A stretch of 64,000 bases of DNA, from contig NC_060019.1 in assembly GCF_021134715.1 (NCBI RefSeq), positions 1,612,001 through 1,676,000 on the forward strand, in the 5' to 3' direction. A model generated the notes under the pieces. It was not told the origin of the DNA and searched no databases. It saw only the letters and a program-made list of their open reading frames with translations. Made by a program: the position numbers and the translations under genes. Positions 14,244 through 26,721 of the stretch are shown piece after piece. Origin of the DNA: Daphnia pulex (lineage: Eukaryota > Arthropoda > Branchiopoda > Diplostraca > Daphniidae). Position 1 is the first letter of the stretch; each line of letters starts with the position of its first letter.

Positions 14244-14545
14244 AAAATAAACTGCATAATAATAAGATTGACAATAACCTATCGTAACTGGGGGAAAAAA
14301 AAGTAACCCCGTCTGGAAATTAAAATTTTTCGACCATTTAACGATCAAGTGTAGCACTTTAACGTGACGATTGAATACAAATCCATGGATTTTAGTTATA
14401 ATTCTACCTATTTCTGCTTCCGGAGTTCCTGTTGTTGTTGAATGTCTCATTTATAACCCGCATGCGTCAGTGTTCTTTTTGGCAAATAACTGTCACCCGA
14501 CACCCGCATCGTCCGCCTACTCATCGGCTATAATAGCGCCAGACA
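14244..14545. other. Spacer between serpin and Ig-domain gene
   Basis: About 300 bp. It holds a poly-adenylation-like AATAAA just after the serpin stop and a likely promoter for the next gene. No gene was seen. Confidence 0.45.
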
Positions 14546-15582
14546 ATGGAGCCCTTCAGTTCACTTCCTTCAGCCATGATCTTCCGCGTAGTTTGCTTCG
14601 CTGTGTCGCTCTCGGTAGCGAAAGCCCAACATCAGTGGCCCTATCCATCGTTCCAGCAGCAGATTCAGCCACCGCCACAGGCTCACCAACCCAATGGACC
14701 TTTTCCACCTGGTTTCCTGCCGATCGGATCCAACGGCCTCCAACCATTCGACGGATTTCCTTATGGAAACAGGTAAGACTGTGGCCCCAAAATTCAATTT
14801 CCTTTGTCTTTTGATAACTTCCTCGAAATTGTAGGCCGATTTACAATGGCGGACCTCCTCAGCAAATGTTTCCGCCTCCCCGGATGCAACTATTGCGAAT
14901 TCAACTTGTCTGCGAATCCGTCCCCGCACAACAGCCACCTGTGAGTAAATCAAACTACTACTCGAACAAACATTTTGTTACAATAAAACTTTTCGCAATC
15001 GACAGATAATCCGTTGGGTCCGTCGGGACAGCTCGACAGTAGCCAGCACGGCAATTACCATTGCGGAAGGAGCCAACGCCGTCGACCCGAATAAGTACAC
15101 CGTTAACTTGGAAAATCTATCAAATGGAGTCATTCGTTCTGTACTCACCATAGTCAGACCTGAGCCGGACTCTAGTCAGGTAAAAATAATTGCAATCATT
15201 TGTTTTAGAACGGAAACCTACAAGAATTAAAATTGACACCATGCAGGCGGCTTACAATTGTCAATCCGTTTCCTCTGCAACTTCAACGGCTGAAAGTCGT
15301 GAAGTTTACGTCATTGGTAACCGCCAATTCGTCAACGCCAACATGGCCTATCACGCTGCAGACACATTTACACACATCACTGGAAACTGGCAACAACGTT
15401 CGGCCGCTGGCCCTGCCACAGAGGCAGTTAAAATAGTGACGCCCAATCCACTTTACCTTAACGATCTGAATCAAAGTGGTTGGGAAATTTATCACGAAGA
15501 TGAAACACACGAAGAACGCAACTCTCCGACACACAAATCAGTCCAGCCCTCTGTTGTTGCCGGCAATCACACTTCGATCTAG
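14546..15582 (+). CDS. Secreted single Ig-like domain protein
   Basis: Four exons: 14546-14772, 14835-14940, 15006-15179 and 15247-15582 (280 aa). A hydrophobic stretch MIFRVVCFAVSLSVAKA near residue 11 is a likely signal peptide, so the real start may be the second Met. It is followed by a Pro/Gln-rich segment. An Ig-like core follows: Cys in IQLVCES, Trp in IIRWVRR, a SVLTIVRPEP strand and the AAYNCQS cysteine, spaced like a V/I-set domain. The ~90-residue C-terminal tail ends in acidic and polar sequence with no membrane segment, so the product is probably secreted. Family and ligand were not recognised. Confidence 0.8.
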
Positions 15583-15672
15583 GTTCAAGACTTGCAAAAT
15601 AATTTTAAGAAACGTAATAATAATGTATTACCCCCAAATACACACAACAAGAGGATAGGCAATCGTTTGTAA

Positions 15673-18600
15673 TCAATATTTTCTTTGTCTGCCCCTCCAA
15701 CTTTTACCCTTTTTGCCTTTGTTTTTGCCCGTTGGTTCCGCCTCCAGAACTGCCAAATGCTGGGAAGAATGTAAAGCATCCCAAAGTTCTTTTGCATTAA
15801 CACCGTTTTCCAACAGTTCATGCAACTCCTCCTGTTTAAACAAAAAGAAAATGATTGAAAAATTCCTTTTATTCTTCAATAATGGTACGGCAATGTTTAC
15901 CAGAGATAAAGAAATCAGCTGACCCAAGTCCTCCACCTTATTCAAAACTCTTCGGATGTTTTTGGTATTGATGCCAGGTAATTTCATCATGAAATCCTAT
16001 TCAAACGAATACTTCCAGATTAAAGATAAAATCAAATTGGGCAAGTAAATGTCTAAACTGACGTGGATGGCTGGATTGTATTTATCCGCATTCTTCTCTG
16101 TGTAATAATCCGAGCTAATGGATGCCGCTTTGGCAGGATCTGGTTGTTCTCGTCCTTTCTGTTATTCGAAACGAATTTACAATTTTAAACATGAGTTTCC
16201 TTAACAAACGTAACCTGTGTTTACCTTCAACTCTTCAAAAATTTCAGCAGTTGCGTAGGGGCCAGGTGACCAAACGATACGCAATTTAGGAAAGTGCAAC
16301 GTTAGCAATTGCAAACGCGAGGTAACATCGGTCAACGAAGAATCATCATTGGACAAGTAATATTTTCCCTACATTTAAAAGCGGAATTAATACGGGGACA
16401 AGTAATTTTTTTTTAATTCAGAAAATTACCTGTAAGGCGAACGGTTTGTCGTGATCAAATTCAATCAACAGCATAGGTTTAGCATAATGACGACACATCT
16501 CTTGCGACTGATTGTAAAGGCGACCGTTATTCAATGAGCCAATCAAATCGCTCAAACTCTTCCGCTCAACGCAAATATCCGGCGTGAGGATGTAGTCGCC
16601 AACCTATTGGTGATTTAAGAATATTCAATGAAATACACCGTTAATGAAGATGCAAAAGAAGAGACTTACTTCGATAGTTATCGGTAAAATATCAATGCCT
16701 CTTCGGTGAAGGAGCGAAGGCAATTCACTGCGGAATTCTCTCATATCAACGACCACCACTTGACGGACATCTTTGCGAGTCATTTGACGAGTGTCGAGTG
16801 GAACCAACGCCATCTCAGAGGCCTTGCGTGGATCTCTCACGAAATCAGGATGGTCATCGGTGCGGCCTTCACGATCCTCTGGAATCACCATCGTCTACAA
16901 AAGCAATTCAATGAACCAGACTATATCAAATTTCAACGCACGAATAAACAACTAACCGCTTTCTCGCGAATGAGCATTTCAAAGGCTTCCTTCTCTTTCC
17001 TCAAACTAGTCAAGTAGGATTGTTCCTCGGCGGATGCGTCGTAGAACATAAAATAGACGCGGACGGTATGTTCTTTATGAGTGGCTTGATAAACTTCAAC
17101 CTAATAGGAAGATAATTAATTGAATTTACGCAACATCGACGGTGATTAATGTTTCTACCTGGCGAATAAATGATACATCACAGTCGTACATGATCACGAA
17201 CCGTGGACATAACTTGTATAATGTTCGGTGGAGGCCGTAAGGATCCGCCCCACCTTTAAGTGGTTGAACGATGACGGTTTCGTTAACATGCTCAGTTGAT
17301 TCATTATCATTCTCGTTGGTATTGTGCAGGCTGTATTAATATTAGATAAAGAAAATAATTTATCGGATTAAATATTATTTGGTGATTAGTAAATATAATT
17401 AAGTACTGACTCGTATTTTTCATAATAATTCTTGGGCGAATTTGATTTTTTGAAGATTTTCTCTAGAAATTCTTTTGAGCCAGATTCAAGAATTTGTCGG
17501 AGTTGATCGCAAGTTCTATCGTCCTCCGCTACGATTAATGTTTTGATGGACGGAAATTGTTCACCTTGGACAGCGATTTCTAAACGGATCTCTTTCAACA
17601 CCTCTGCTAGGGCTATCCATTTTGGGTTTTCTTCCAGTTCGGGCTTGGCTGAAGAAAGATACACTTTAAAAGTGATCGATCGAATCCAGTAAAATTTATT
17701 TATTTACCATCTTCTTCCAGCGATTTTCCGTAAACTCGGGCTTTAGTGGTAATGAACAGATTTTCCGCAGCATCCAGCAGCATCCAACCGGCGCTTTTCA
17801 AAGCCTTTTCCGTAGTCTTGAGGGATTTGACAACTACGTTGAAAGTCACGCAGTCGTATTGCGTCAAAGTTAGCAGAAGATTTCGTAGAATGCCCAAGTC
17901 TTCGAGAAGCTGTTTCGTTTTCCCACTAAGCTGTAATTTTAGATATTGAATTAATGCAAGTTGATTTCAGTTGAAGAAATTAAACAACAGCAGACTAACC
18001 TGATGCCACACTGGTTCCAGCTGAAACTTGATAATTTTTTTAAAGCACTTGGATAAGGCATTTTCAACTGTCATCTCATCCAGATCCAACTGTATTTTTA
18101 AATTAAAGCTTAAGACGATTAGGACATTTTAAATCCAATAGGAAATAAATAACTTGTATACCGATGGATTAATACGTCTCAACTCCTTAACGCTAAAATG
18201 TATAAGGTCCAAAATTGCGGTTTGCATCGTCACCATGTACGGAGTTAAGGGTAGGCGTAATTCAACAACGTCTGGCTAAATGTTTTGAATGAACTATAAA
18301 TAACTAAGATTAAAATTTTCGAAAAGTGTTAATTAATCACACCTGATTTTCTTTTAAAGTCGACTGTATGGTGGCGTGAAAACGAGGCCAGAGAAACAGA
18401 TTGCGCACATATAACGATTTCATTACACGAGTAACTTGACTGAACCCTCGGGTAAAACTGATTGGAGAGCTTGAAAAAGCTTTGATGAAACCTTTCTGTA
18501 AATAGAAATAACAACAGTTAACTTGAATATGCAAAGCGGTAAAATTTAAAAAAAAAAAGATCGTTACTTTATTTTTTTGTCGGTAAAGTCGAAGAATAAA

Positions 18601-19063
18601 TGCTTCCTGTGAGGTTTCAATAATACGATGAGCTTTATAAACAAGCATTCCAGTAACCAAATCAATGGGCATACGATCCATCAGCATATCTACAACCAAA
18701 ATTCTGGAGGAGCTAAATATAACTCCGCCTTCCATGTAAACAGACTGCCTGAAGATGAACAAATTTATAATAAGTAAAACTGTTGTTAGTAAAAATACGT
18801 AAAACACATAATTACCTATCATTAACACTGAACTCCGATGTAAGGAGCTTGGGTAAAGGTTTGACGCCCATTGAATCCAATTCTCCAGTGAAAAATTCTT
18901 CCTCTTTTGGTGTAGTACCCAGCACTATCACTAAATTTCCAGCATCACTGTACACTTTTAACAAATTGATGAAAACACTTTCTAGACCTATCCCTTTTGC
19001 AGCTATCACTAGCCCATCTTCATTTAAAATGTCCAGAAACATTTGATTTTCAAAGTCAAGCAT
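15673..19063 (-). CDS. ERCC4: DNA repair endonuclease XPF (ERCC4)
   Basis: The catalytic subunit of the XPF-ERCC1 structure-specific nuclease used in nucleotide excision and crosslink repair. Fifteen exons: 19063-18816, 18748-18568, 18495-18343, 18275-18162, 18090-18001, 17930-17708, 17648-17411, 17330-17159, 17100-16957, 16894-16670, 16603-16430, 16368-16225, 16158-16063, 15996-15901 and 15831-15673. They join in frame to 818 aa (human 916); the shortening is in the variable linker. The N-terminal helicase-like region is clear ([32 protein letters not shown]). The nuclease centre keeps [20 protein letters not shown] and [18 protein letters not shown], with the ERKxxxD motif at about residue 609. 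A C-terminal HhH2 domain ([13 protein letters not shown]) follows. The start is ATG 19061-19063 (MLDFENQ, matching human MLEYERQ). Confidence 0.97.
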
Positions 19064-19087
19064 TTTGAGGCTTTTTTTTTCTGTCAA

Positions 19088-19863
19088 CTAAGCAAAAAGC
19101 ACTTCCAATAGAATCTCCAAAAATGTCCACAGCATTGAAGAAAAAACAGACTGGTCCTCACTCTGAATTTAGAAGGTGAAATATTTATTTTTTTAAAGAA
19201 AAAAATAAAATCCAACTAAATATAGTACCTGAGGAATTCTGTAACCTGTGTTTCCGGAACCTCCCACTCTTGTTGTTTCAAAGGGTTCTGTATCTAAAAT
19301 ACTTTCGAAACCTTCTCTCAGTTGATCAAATTCATCTCTTAGCACAACTGTCAGCTGAAATATGGTAGAAGGATGCAGCCCATGGCCATACACTCCAACG
19401 CCAATTGGTCTTTGGAAACTTGAAGGTATGTCTACTCGATCAGTCCCACATGTAGCAGAATGCAGGCAGTATTCAGATGTGTTGTACGAAGGATGCAATA
19501 AGTACTGAGATATGTATAAATCTGCATCACCTTCCCTATAAGCATACACAATAACAGATGAATAACTTTCTAAAAAATTTAGTTTATTTGCACAATGGAT
19601 CTTTCAAGTGCTACTCACAAGGATTCAAGGATTAAGCTGATCGGTCCGTCATAACTCAAAGTGAAGTATGTGTAATTGTCACCGGCTACGTCGCCAACTA
19701 CTGATTGTAAAGTCAAGTCTTTACAGTCTGTGATGCACCAGAACTAAATGTATTGAATACCAATGGACAGTTAGCCAACTCGTTCTTGATTGCCTAAAAA
19801 CTTAAATACATGTCTACAAACCATTAACACTGTGAAGAATCCTAAGAATAGTTTATAACTCAT
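19088..19863 (-). CDS. UPF0669 / C6orf120-like secreted protein
   Basis: Four exons: 19863-19822, 19743-19619, 19535-19229 and 19162-19088 (182 aa). A signal peptide is visible (MSYKLFLGFFTVLM, crossing the first junction). The body matches the C6orf120 family: NYTYFTLSYDGPISLILESL, GDADLYISQYLLHPSY, CLHSATCGTDRVDIPSSFQR, then PIGVGVYGHGLHPS. Human C6orf120 is a secreted glycoprotein linked to T-cell apoptosis; its function in arthropods is not established. The stop codon lies 24 bp upstream of the ERCC4 start on the same strand, leaving no room for a separate promoter or terminator. Confidence 0.9.
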
Positions 19864-19915
19864 CTCAGTTTTGTAACAGAAGCAGACATCACTGAAAAAA
19901 TTACAACAGCACGCC

Positions 19916-19926
19916 GCGCCATCTGT
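19916..19926. promoter_or_regulatory. CGCCATCTG motif near the UPF0669/ERCC4 promoter
   Basis: GCGCCATCTGT lies about 55 bp upstream of the UPF0669 ATG. It is one of several near-identical motifs in this window that sit in promoter-proximal or intergenic DNA and resemble arthropod CTCF/insulator sites. Confidence 0.35.
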
Positions 19927-20087
19927 GAACAAGGCGATACATTTTCACACATTTGATAATTACACTTCCCCGAGATTCCGGGGAAATAACAAATCAATAA
20001 TATTATAATGATAAACCCCCAATTGCCTTCCAGTATGAACGTATTTCATCAGTAACATAATAATTAGAAAACAATATTATTTGGTAC

Positions 20088-22794
20088 TTAATTAGGACCA
20101 AAGAAGAAAATCTTTTTTTGAGCAGTCGTATTACTACTGTGACGAACATTGGTCTCTATCTCGCCACTGGTTTCAGAACTGCTCGACTCCGAGCTATCAT
20201 CGGAACTACTATTATTATTCTGATGATCGTCCACTGTCTGAGAAGTTGATTCCACGTTCAGTAACGAATTGAAGTTGGGCATTTCTCCTGATGCGATACT
20301 GCAAACCCCCGTTGATACAGCCAGTTGATCAAACGCTGGGATGATATCAGGCTCGTTCATCACTGAGAGAGGCGCTGGAAGGACGGAAGGAACTTCTAAT
20401 AGAGGCGCTGGAATCATTGGAGTGGGTGCAAAATATTCTACTGAAGGTTCCACATGTCTTACAGGAGTTGGGAGTAAAACAGGGACCACTTTATCTCTCG
20501 GTGACGGAGGAAAGAACTGTATCTCTTTCTCTCTCGAGGTTGGAGTAAAGACATCTACCACTTTATCTCTTGCTGGCAATCTAGGACTAGGCACACGCAT
20601 TGGTGACATAACAGTGGGGGGCGGAACAGGTAGTTGAGGTCGTGGGGTGCTGTGTCCAGCGTAAAACTCCATCCCAGAAGCCAATTGATCTAAATCTTGA
20701 AGAACCTAAAATTACGACAGTCAATCCATCAAGTGAATGTGTAAAATGAAAGAAGAAAAAAATTAAAAGATCATACCTTGACCATTTCAGGCCGGTCTTT
20801 GGCTTTTGTGGAAGCACACAACCAACCCAAATGCATGAGCGGTTGGTATAGCGCAACGCAAACTTGACCGGCTTTCACATCGCGCAAATCTGTTTGCCCG
20901 CTGTTCTCTATTTGGTCTCGCAGATAAGGGTGCTCTCTATGACTGTCGTACGCACGTAGTCCAGTGCCAAGCTCGAACAAGACTATCCCAAAGCTGAAAA
21001 GAATCGAAAGGTAAAACCACGAACGGAAACCCAAATATGGAAGGATAAGCTCCATAGCATACCTGTAAGTGTCAACCTTTGTCGAAATCTTTTTGCCTCG
21101 CAAATATTCATCGGGTAAATAGGGACGCGTTCCCAGTACACGACTGACCTGAAAAAGCAGATAATATTAGAAAGGGGAACGTTTGCTGCAATGGATGAAT
21201 TCAAGCTTACTTTAATGTGTGTATACTGAGTTTGAGGGCCTTCCCTAGCTAAACCGAAATCACCAATCTTTGGTTCGAAATTCTTGTCTAACAGAATATT
21301 GGCACTTTTTATATCGCCATGAATTAATGGCTTGTCTCCCATGGTGTGAAGGAACTGAAGCCCACGAGCTGTCCCCCGGGCAATGTTGAAGCGCTGTTCC
21401 CAATTCAATGGATAGGTCCCTTGCCGACATAAAAGGCGATCTTCCAGCGATCCGTTTGGCATAAATTGATAAACCAAACAGGGAAAATTGCCACCCAGTG
21501 AATAGCCGTACAAAGGTAAGATGTTATCGTGTCGGACGGCATTCAAGATACGAAGTTCTCCCATCGACTGCTGCATAGGTATGAGGTTGGCACCGGCCAA
21601 GCCTTTCTACAATCCAATAAAAGGGGAAAAATCAATAATTTTCAAATTACAAATTTAAAGAAAATTTTATTACATTCTCCATGCGTTTGATGGCCACTTG
21701 AGTGTTTTTCCACGTTCCCTTGTACACTGTACCGAAACCCCCTTTTCCAAGAATAGAAACCGTGTTCCAATTGTTGGTTGCAATCGACAATTCTTGCTCG
21801 TCGATGGGCGGAATGTTTGACATGGCTGATGCAGATGAAGCTTCGCTAAATGCTGGAGATCAATAGTTATATTTAGATATGTCTAGAGCAAATAAAACTT
21901 TGTCTCTAAATATACCCGAGCTTTCTGAATCTCTTCTAGGAAGGATTCCGTTAATAGGACCGTGTTGGGGTGATGGATTTGGGGGTTGTGCGGGTGAAGG
22001 AGTGTTCCACGAAGCTTGAATGTTTTCACTTCTAGTCACATCACTTTGATTGATGGATATTGGTTTACTAACACTTGGATTGTTTTGACCCAATTCAAAT
22101 GGTGCTAGCTTTGAAGGGAAAGCTCTTTCACAAGGTGGAGAATTAAAATTACATGAATCAACAGATCCTTTTGCTCCACTGGGACTCTACTCAATAAAAA
22201 CAACACAATTAACAAAGATAATCAATGATGTAAGATTTTTACTTACCCTTAGTGTGGCTGTGCTCAATTCACTGTAGTTTCCAGGAGTTGCCGCAGCACC
22301 AAGTTCTGTTTTCAGTAATTTTGACAGATTCAATTCTCCATTTCTTACTAGGACATGGTATCTTTCATCGACTGATAAACATGTTAATATATATAAAAGT
22401 TAATTTTAGAATATCAAATGCTTAAAATATGAATAATTAACAATACCATATGGCATCAATATTTCAAGAGCCCTGTAGTGCTGCATTTTGGAGAGCAAGA
22501 CAAAAAGCTCGACAATGGTATGATTTTTCTGACCCCAGTCTGAAAACATTGCCATTGTGGGTGATTGGGTATTTCTGCCAAACTCATTCAATCTTGTAAC
22601 ATTGTACTGCATGAAATCACCTATTGTAGACAAGCAAATAAAACTGTAAACAGCAGGTTCAGGCCCAGCAATTGAATATTTAATGTACCAAGTTCTTTCC
22701 ATTGATTGTTGTCATCCAGAATGTTAGCCAGATCACGTTGGGGTATGTAAGGCAATTCGTAAATATATTTGGGTTTTGGAGAGGCCGAGGCCAT
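20088..22794 (-). CDS. pll: Pelle/IRAK-family death-domain kinase
   Basis: A Toll-pathway Ser/Thr kinase acting downstream of MyD88/Tube. Nine exons: 22794-22689, 22620-22447, 22371-22247, 22186-21916, 21852-21674, 21606-21211, 21148-21063, 20993-20777 and 20705-20088 (723 aa). A death domain occupies roughly residues 15-125 (IYELPYIPQRDLANILDD, PTMAMFSDWGQKNHTIVELF). A Ser/Pro/Asn-rich linker follows. The kinase domain spans about 255-525: GKGGFGTVYKG, VAIKR, HGDIKSANILLD (HGD in place of HRD, as in Drosophila Pelle), KIGDFGLAREGP, and GTRPYLPDEYLRG. The ~200-residue tail has Pro-rich repeats of the type PSPRDKVV...PTP, then an acidic/Ser-rich stretch. Pelle and IRAK4 are close relatives; Pelle is favoured by HGD and the tail. 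Confidence 0.93.
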
Positions 22795-25006
22795 TTTCAG
22801 CACTTCTGGATTAGAACAAGTGAATAAGACTCATAGACTACAAGAGCTGATGACTAAAAACATTAAAATTCATCAATAATAAGAGAAACTCACTACACGA
22901 AAACGCAGCAGCACGAAACGATAAATTTCTCACCAAAACAATACGAGAGCCACCTGTAGTTGCCATTCAACATTAGTTTCACGGCGCATTTACACGCGCA
23001 CGTTTTGATCAATGTTAGACTGTTACTAGTCCCAGCATTCCATACCCCTGGTCCTGGTCCCAGATTTGATTCTCATATAAATAGGCTTGTTGTTGCTAAA
23101 CGGTTTTTCAATTAACGAATTATTATCAATTAGTAGGTGACGACTCGCTGAGCACTAAAATTTTTATTTTTTCGTTCTTTTGTATTTTATTACAGGTATC
23201 CAACTTCAAACCAGAAATTTACTATGTACCCTACCCTATGACCTATCTATGTTCCCTAGCTCTGGCCTCTTCCCTGTGCACTTATTTGTTTTTATTTTAC
23301 CTCGAGTTATTCAGTTATTTGACAGATCAACATGAACAGACGGTTGATAATTAGACTGGCTTTTCGAAAGTCTGCAGCTTACGTCACCATCGGTCAAAAT
23401 AAATTGCTCAAAGTTTTATCCCTATTATGAACGATTTGGGTGATAATGCAAGATGGTAAACAGTACCGTGTGAGAAACAACTAATGACAAAATTTATTCA
23501 ACAACTTCGACAAAAAAATGACTTAGATAGACACTTGGTGTAACAGTGAATATTGTTCGTTATCAAAACTTAGCATTTTACAAACTGTACTGCAAACGAA
23601 CCCTGTAACGTTAAAAAAAAACACCCAAAACGAACGTTGCCGTGAAACTTGTATCCATGAATGTGAAAACGGACATTTCTTTACTTTTATACGTAAAGTA
23701 CTAAAGTGCTCCGAAGTTGATCGGTTTTATGCGATTTTTATTCGAGTCTGATTTGAATATTCTAATTGTGAAATGAACATGACATTTTAGTTCATGGCAC
23801 ATGCGTAACGCTAATTATTTCGAATGTCCCGACACTATACTCACCACAATACTCTAATTATAGTTTTCACTTTGATAAATACAGTTTACTGAGCCGCGAC
23901 TTTAATAAACGATTGATGTTTTATATTGAAATCTACCATGTAGAAACGCCACAAATATACATCATCTCTTCAGTCCTGCTGGACCTCCAAGACTGAAGAT
24001 GAAATGTGTTTGGTGATCGACAGTTATTATTTATTAAACTGGTATTCCAAGAATACTATGATTAACAATAATAAAATTGATGTTCCATCTGGAGTGCGTT
24101 CTACAGCATCTAAATGACCAGAGAATGTTCCTGGAATATTAAATGAACTGGCGTCTGTACGCTTGACGGTGAAAACTCATTCTTTCAAACACGCAACAAG
24201 CACAATCCTCGTTTATTTTTTATTTCAAGATAATAAATACGACACAAGTAGGTCACAATGAGTAATGTTCATTTAAAAAATAAGAAATTGAATTTGTGCA
24301 ATGCAATAGAAAGCATCTACAGTGAAGCAAAACGATGTTTTTGAGTACTTCTGAAAATTTTGTGACCTTCTGAAACCAAACTGCAAATCTAACCAAAGGT
24401 GTGCAGCACAATTCTGCACCTCTTTGTCACGTAACCAATAAACAGTGCCAGGCTGTCAGGGGAAAGTACCCAAAATCCCTATCTTAGTCGATTGCAACTT
24501 GAAATTTAATAACGAGGATGATGAAAATAATAATCCAGTTTATAGGCATCTAACGACTTGGGTGTCACATTCGGCAACAAGTGTCCAATCTGAGAACAGG
24601 AAAACCGCTGTCGTTATCTTTCACAATGGCGACTGCGGATTGTCTAACAGAGAGATAAGGAAGTCAGTCCAAAGCCGACAACAGCACTCATAAATTGCCA
24701 GGAGCGTAAAAAAAAAGATAACGAGTCAACTTGGCTTTTCAACAAAGCCTCCCCTTCAAATAAAGCTGGGTTGTTATCGTTCATTTGACTGAATACTCTT
24801 TCATGAAGTCTTAAAGGTAGAACATAACTGTACTTTGGTGGCGCTCAGTGTGCTTCAACTCCACTTTAACTAGACTGTCACCATTCTTCTTTAGCGCTCA
24901 AAAAAACCTGCAAGGTAAGTGTCTTATTCAACAATTCACGATTTGAAATTTTGAAAACATTTTAATGTCAAATTGCCCATGCAGGGTTAAGCAAATAAAA
25001 TACGAA
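22795..25006. other. Gene-poor intergenic region
   Basis: About 2.2 kb without a supported gene. The pelle promoter is at the left end. Short ORFs (for example 24445-24693) have no recognisable motif and no splice context. A probable non-coding first exon of the next gene ends at about 24911 (CTGCAAG|GTAAGT) and contains a TCAGT initiator-like site near 24845. Confidence 0.5.
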
Positions 25007-25180
25007 ATGGACTTTGGCGGGCTTCTGCTGGTTTTTTGCGGTTTGATCGTTTTGGGGGCCGCCATTGGAATGTGCGCTAAATGTCGCAGAGGTCGCTCGG
25101 GTGGAGTCGATTTCGGTACCACTCCCGGAACTGTGAACACCAAAGGGTCGGAGAACATCGTCACCGTAGAGGACGGATAA
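25007..25180 (+). CDS. 57-aa single-pass membrane microprotein
   Basis: The ORF starts at an ATG about 25 bp after a splice acceptor (CCATGCAG), which pairs with the donor CTGCAAG|GTAAGT at about 24911. The product opens with a strong hydrophobic helix (GGLLLVFCGLIVLGAAIGM). A Cys/Arg motif CAKCRRGR follows on the expected cytosolic side, then a polar tail ending ENIVTVEDG. An AATAAA-like signal lies just after the stop. The protein is too short for family assignment. The splice context, membrane helix and poly-A signal together support a real gene. Confidence 0.6.
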   Translation: MDFGGLLLVFCGLIVLGAAIGMCAKCRRGRSGGVDFGTTPGTVNTKGSENIVTVEDG

Positions 25181-26059
25181 AGGCAAACGCTGCCTAATAA
25201 TAAATTAGGCGAATGTTTGACTATTTCATCTATCCCTGTTCTATCATTGTCGTCCATTCTGAATTAAATCAAATAGCCAACCAGTCAATTGTGAATGCAC
25301 GAATTGCCTTTTACTAGAGAAAAAGAACCACGGACAAATTTCTACTTTCTGATTCATTATATGAAAGGCTATGCCTATGATTTTGAGTACTGAAATAAAC
25401 TACACACGTTTTAAAATTATCATTGGTTAACCAACATGAAACGACGCTACGTTTAGATAACAAGTGAACGCGGCACCGCGCACGCAGTTGATTATGGTGT
25501 CCCAATCACTGCGAGCATATATGAAATGTAACCAGAAGTAAAAGTAAATGTAGCAAGTGAAACTGACGAAATGCAATTCACGACTAGTGGGGATTCCAGT
25601 AAAGAAAAAGAAACGGATAGACATTATTCGGAAATTATAACTTATGTTCTCATTTTAAAAAAAAGTTGTTTAAAATAATGTTTAAATAATTTTAATTTGA
25701 GTGTTTAACTTTAAACTTCCACTGTTATTGGAAAAGAAAATTGAGATTCATAGCAGTTCATAGAATCAAAAAGGAATAAAGAATATCAACCTTAAGGGCG
25801 CAGGATTTCGAACAAGACGTACACGAACTAATATCAGTTTCTCCAACCTTTTTTTCCTCGTTTACTGGCAGAAAATAATCTTGAATAATTCAAGCGAATT
25901 CCAATAAGGTTCACAATGTTACGGTTGCGGATGGCTGACGACAGATCGTGATCACACGCCGTTTTCTAACAAACAAAGAGAATGGCGATAAATTGATAAA
26001 ATTGATTGTCAACGTGATTGATTATGGAACTATTTTAAACACTAGAGAGGTAGCCTGGT

Positions 26060-26705
26060 GAAATCCGCTATAAAACTTACCCATTTCAAATTTCCAAGTA
26101 AATTTGACATTTAATGATGGTTCTATGACGAAAACGATGGATTCCATTAAAGAACATCACTTGCACGTGTGTAGAGAACTGATTCTCGTAATAAGTTTAA
26201 CCACACACCAAACTCATTTCGGTAGGCTGTACCCTTACCAGAAGCACATTCGTCAACAATTCACGGTAGTGAGACATGTTTATATAAATTTCTTGTTATA
26301 ATTTATTTAAGAAGTACAACGAGCTATGAGCTTTACAACGCAATAATCATGATCGAATCAACCGCGACCTGACATTGCAGATTGATTCAAAAGTTTTATT
26401 GGATGCTATTATTTGTTCCATACATTCGCAGTACTTTGTTAAAACTAATATTATTGGAAAAGCTTCCAGAATTTAAACAATTTCTCTTCCTTAATTGATG
26501 TAACAAAAACTATTCAAAAATTAAGCGGAAAGTTGCTATAATAAACAGCGAATAAGAAGGAAAATGCAATTAGAAATAGGCTATTACTGTAATAAATAAT
26601 GTTCATTAAAGGATAGTGTCAGTTTGTGCTGATAGTAACAAGAAAAACCTATTATTGAGCGAAATGTAAGTGTAGCTTGTCAATCTGATTGCGGAACTCG
26701 CACGA
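26060..26705. repeat. Diverged tandem duplicate, unit A
   Basis: Shares ordered blocks with unit B: CATAAAACTTACCCAT-like (26066), AAATTTGACATTTAATGA, AAAGAACATCA-TTGCA, then AATAAATAA-GTTCATTAAAGGA and ATTGAGCGAAATGTAA near the end. By eye about 65-75% of bases match, with indels. No intact ORF is shared, so this could be decayed coding DNA or non-coding sequence. Confidence 0.65.
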
Positions 26706-26721
26706 GGGTAGTACACTAGAG

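Noticed and set aside
24445-24693. 82-aa ORF in the gene-poor region
   Set aside because: No domain, no splice context and no neighbouring promoter or poly-A signal that ties to it.
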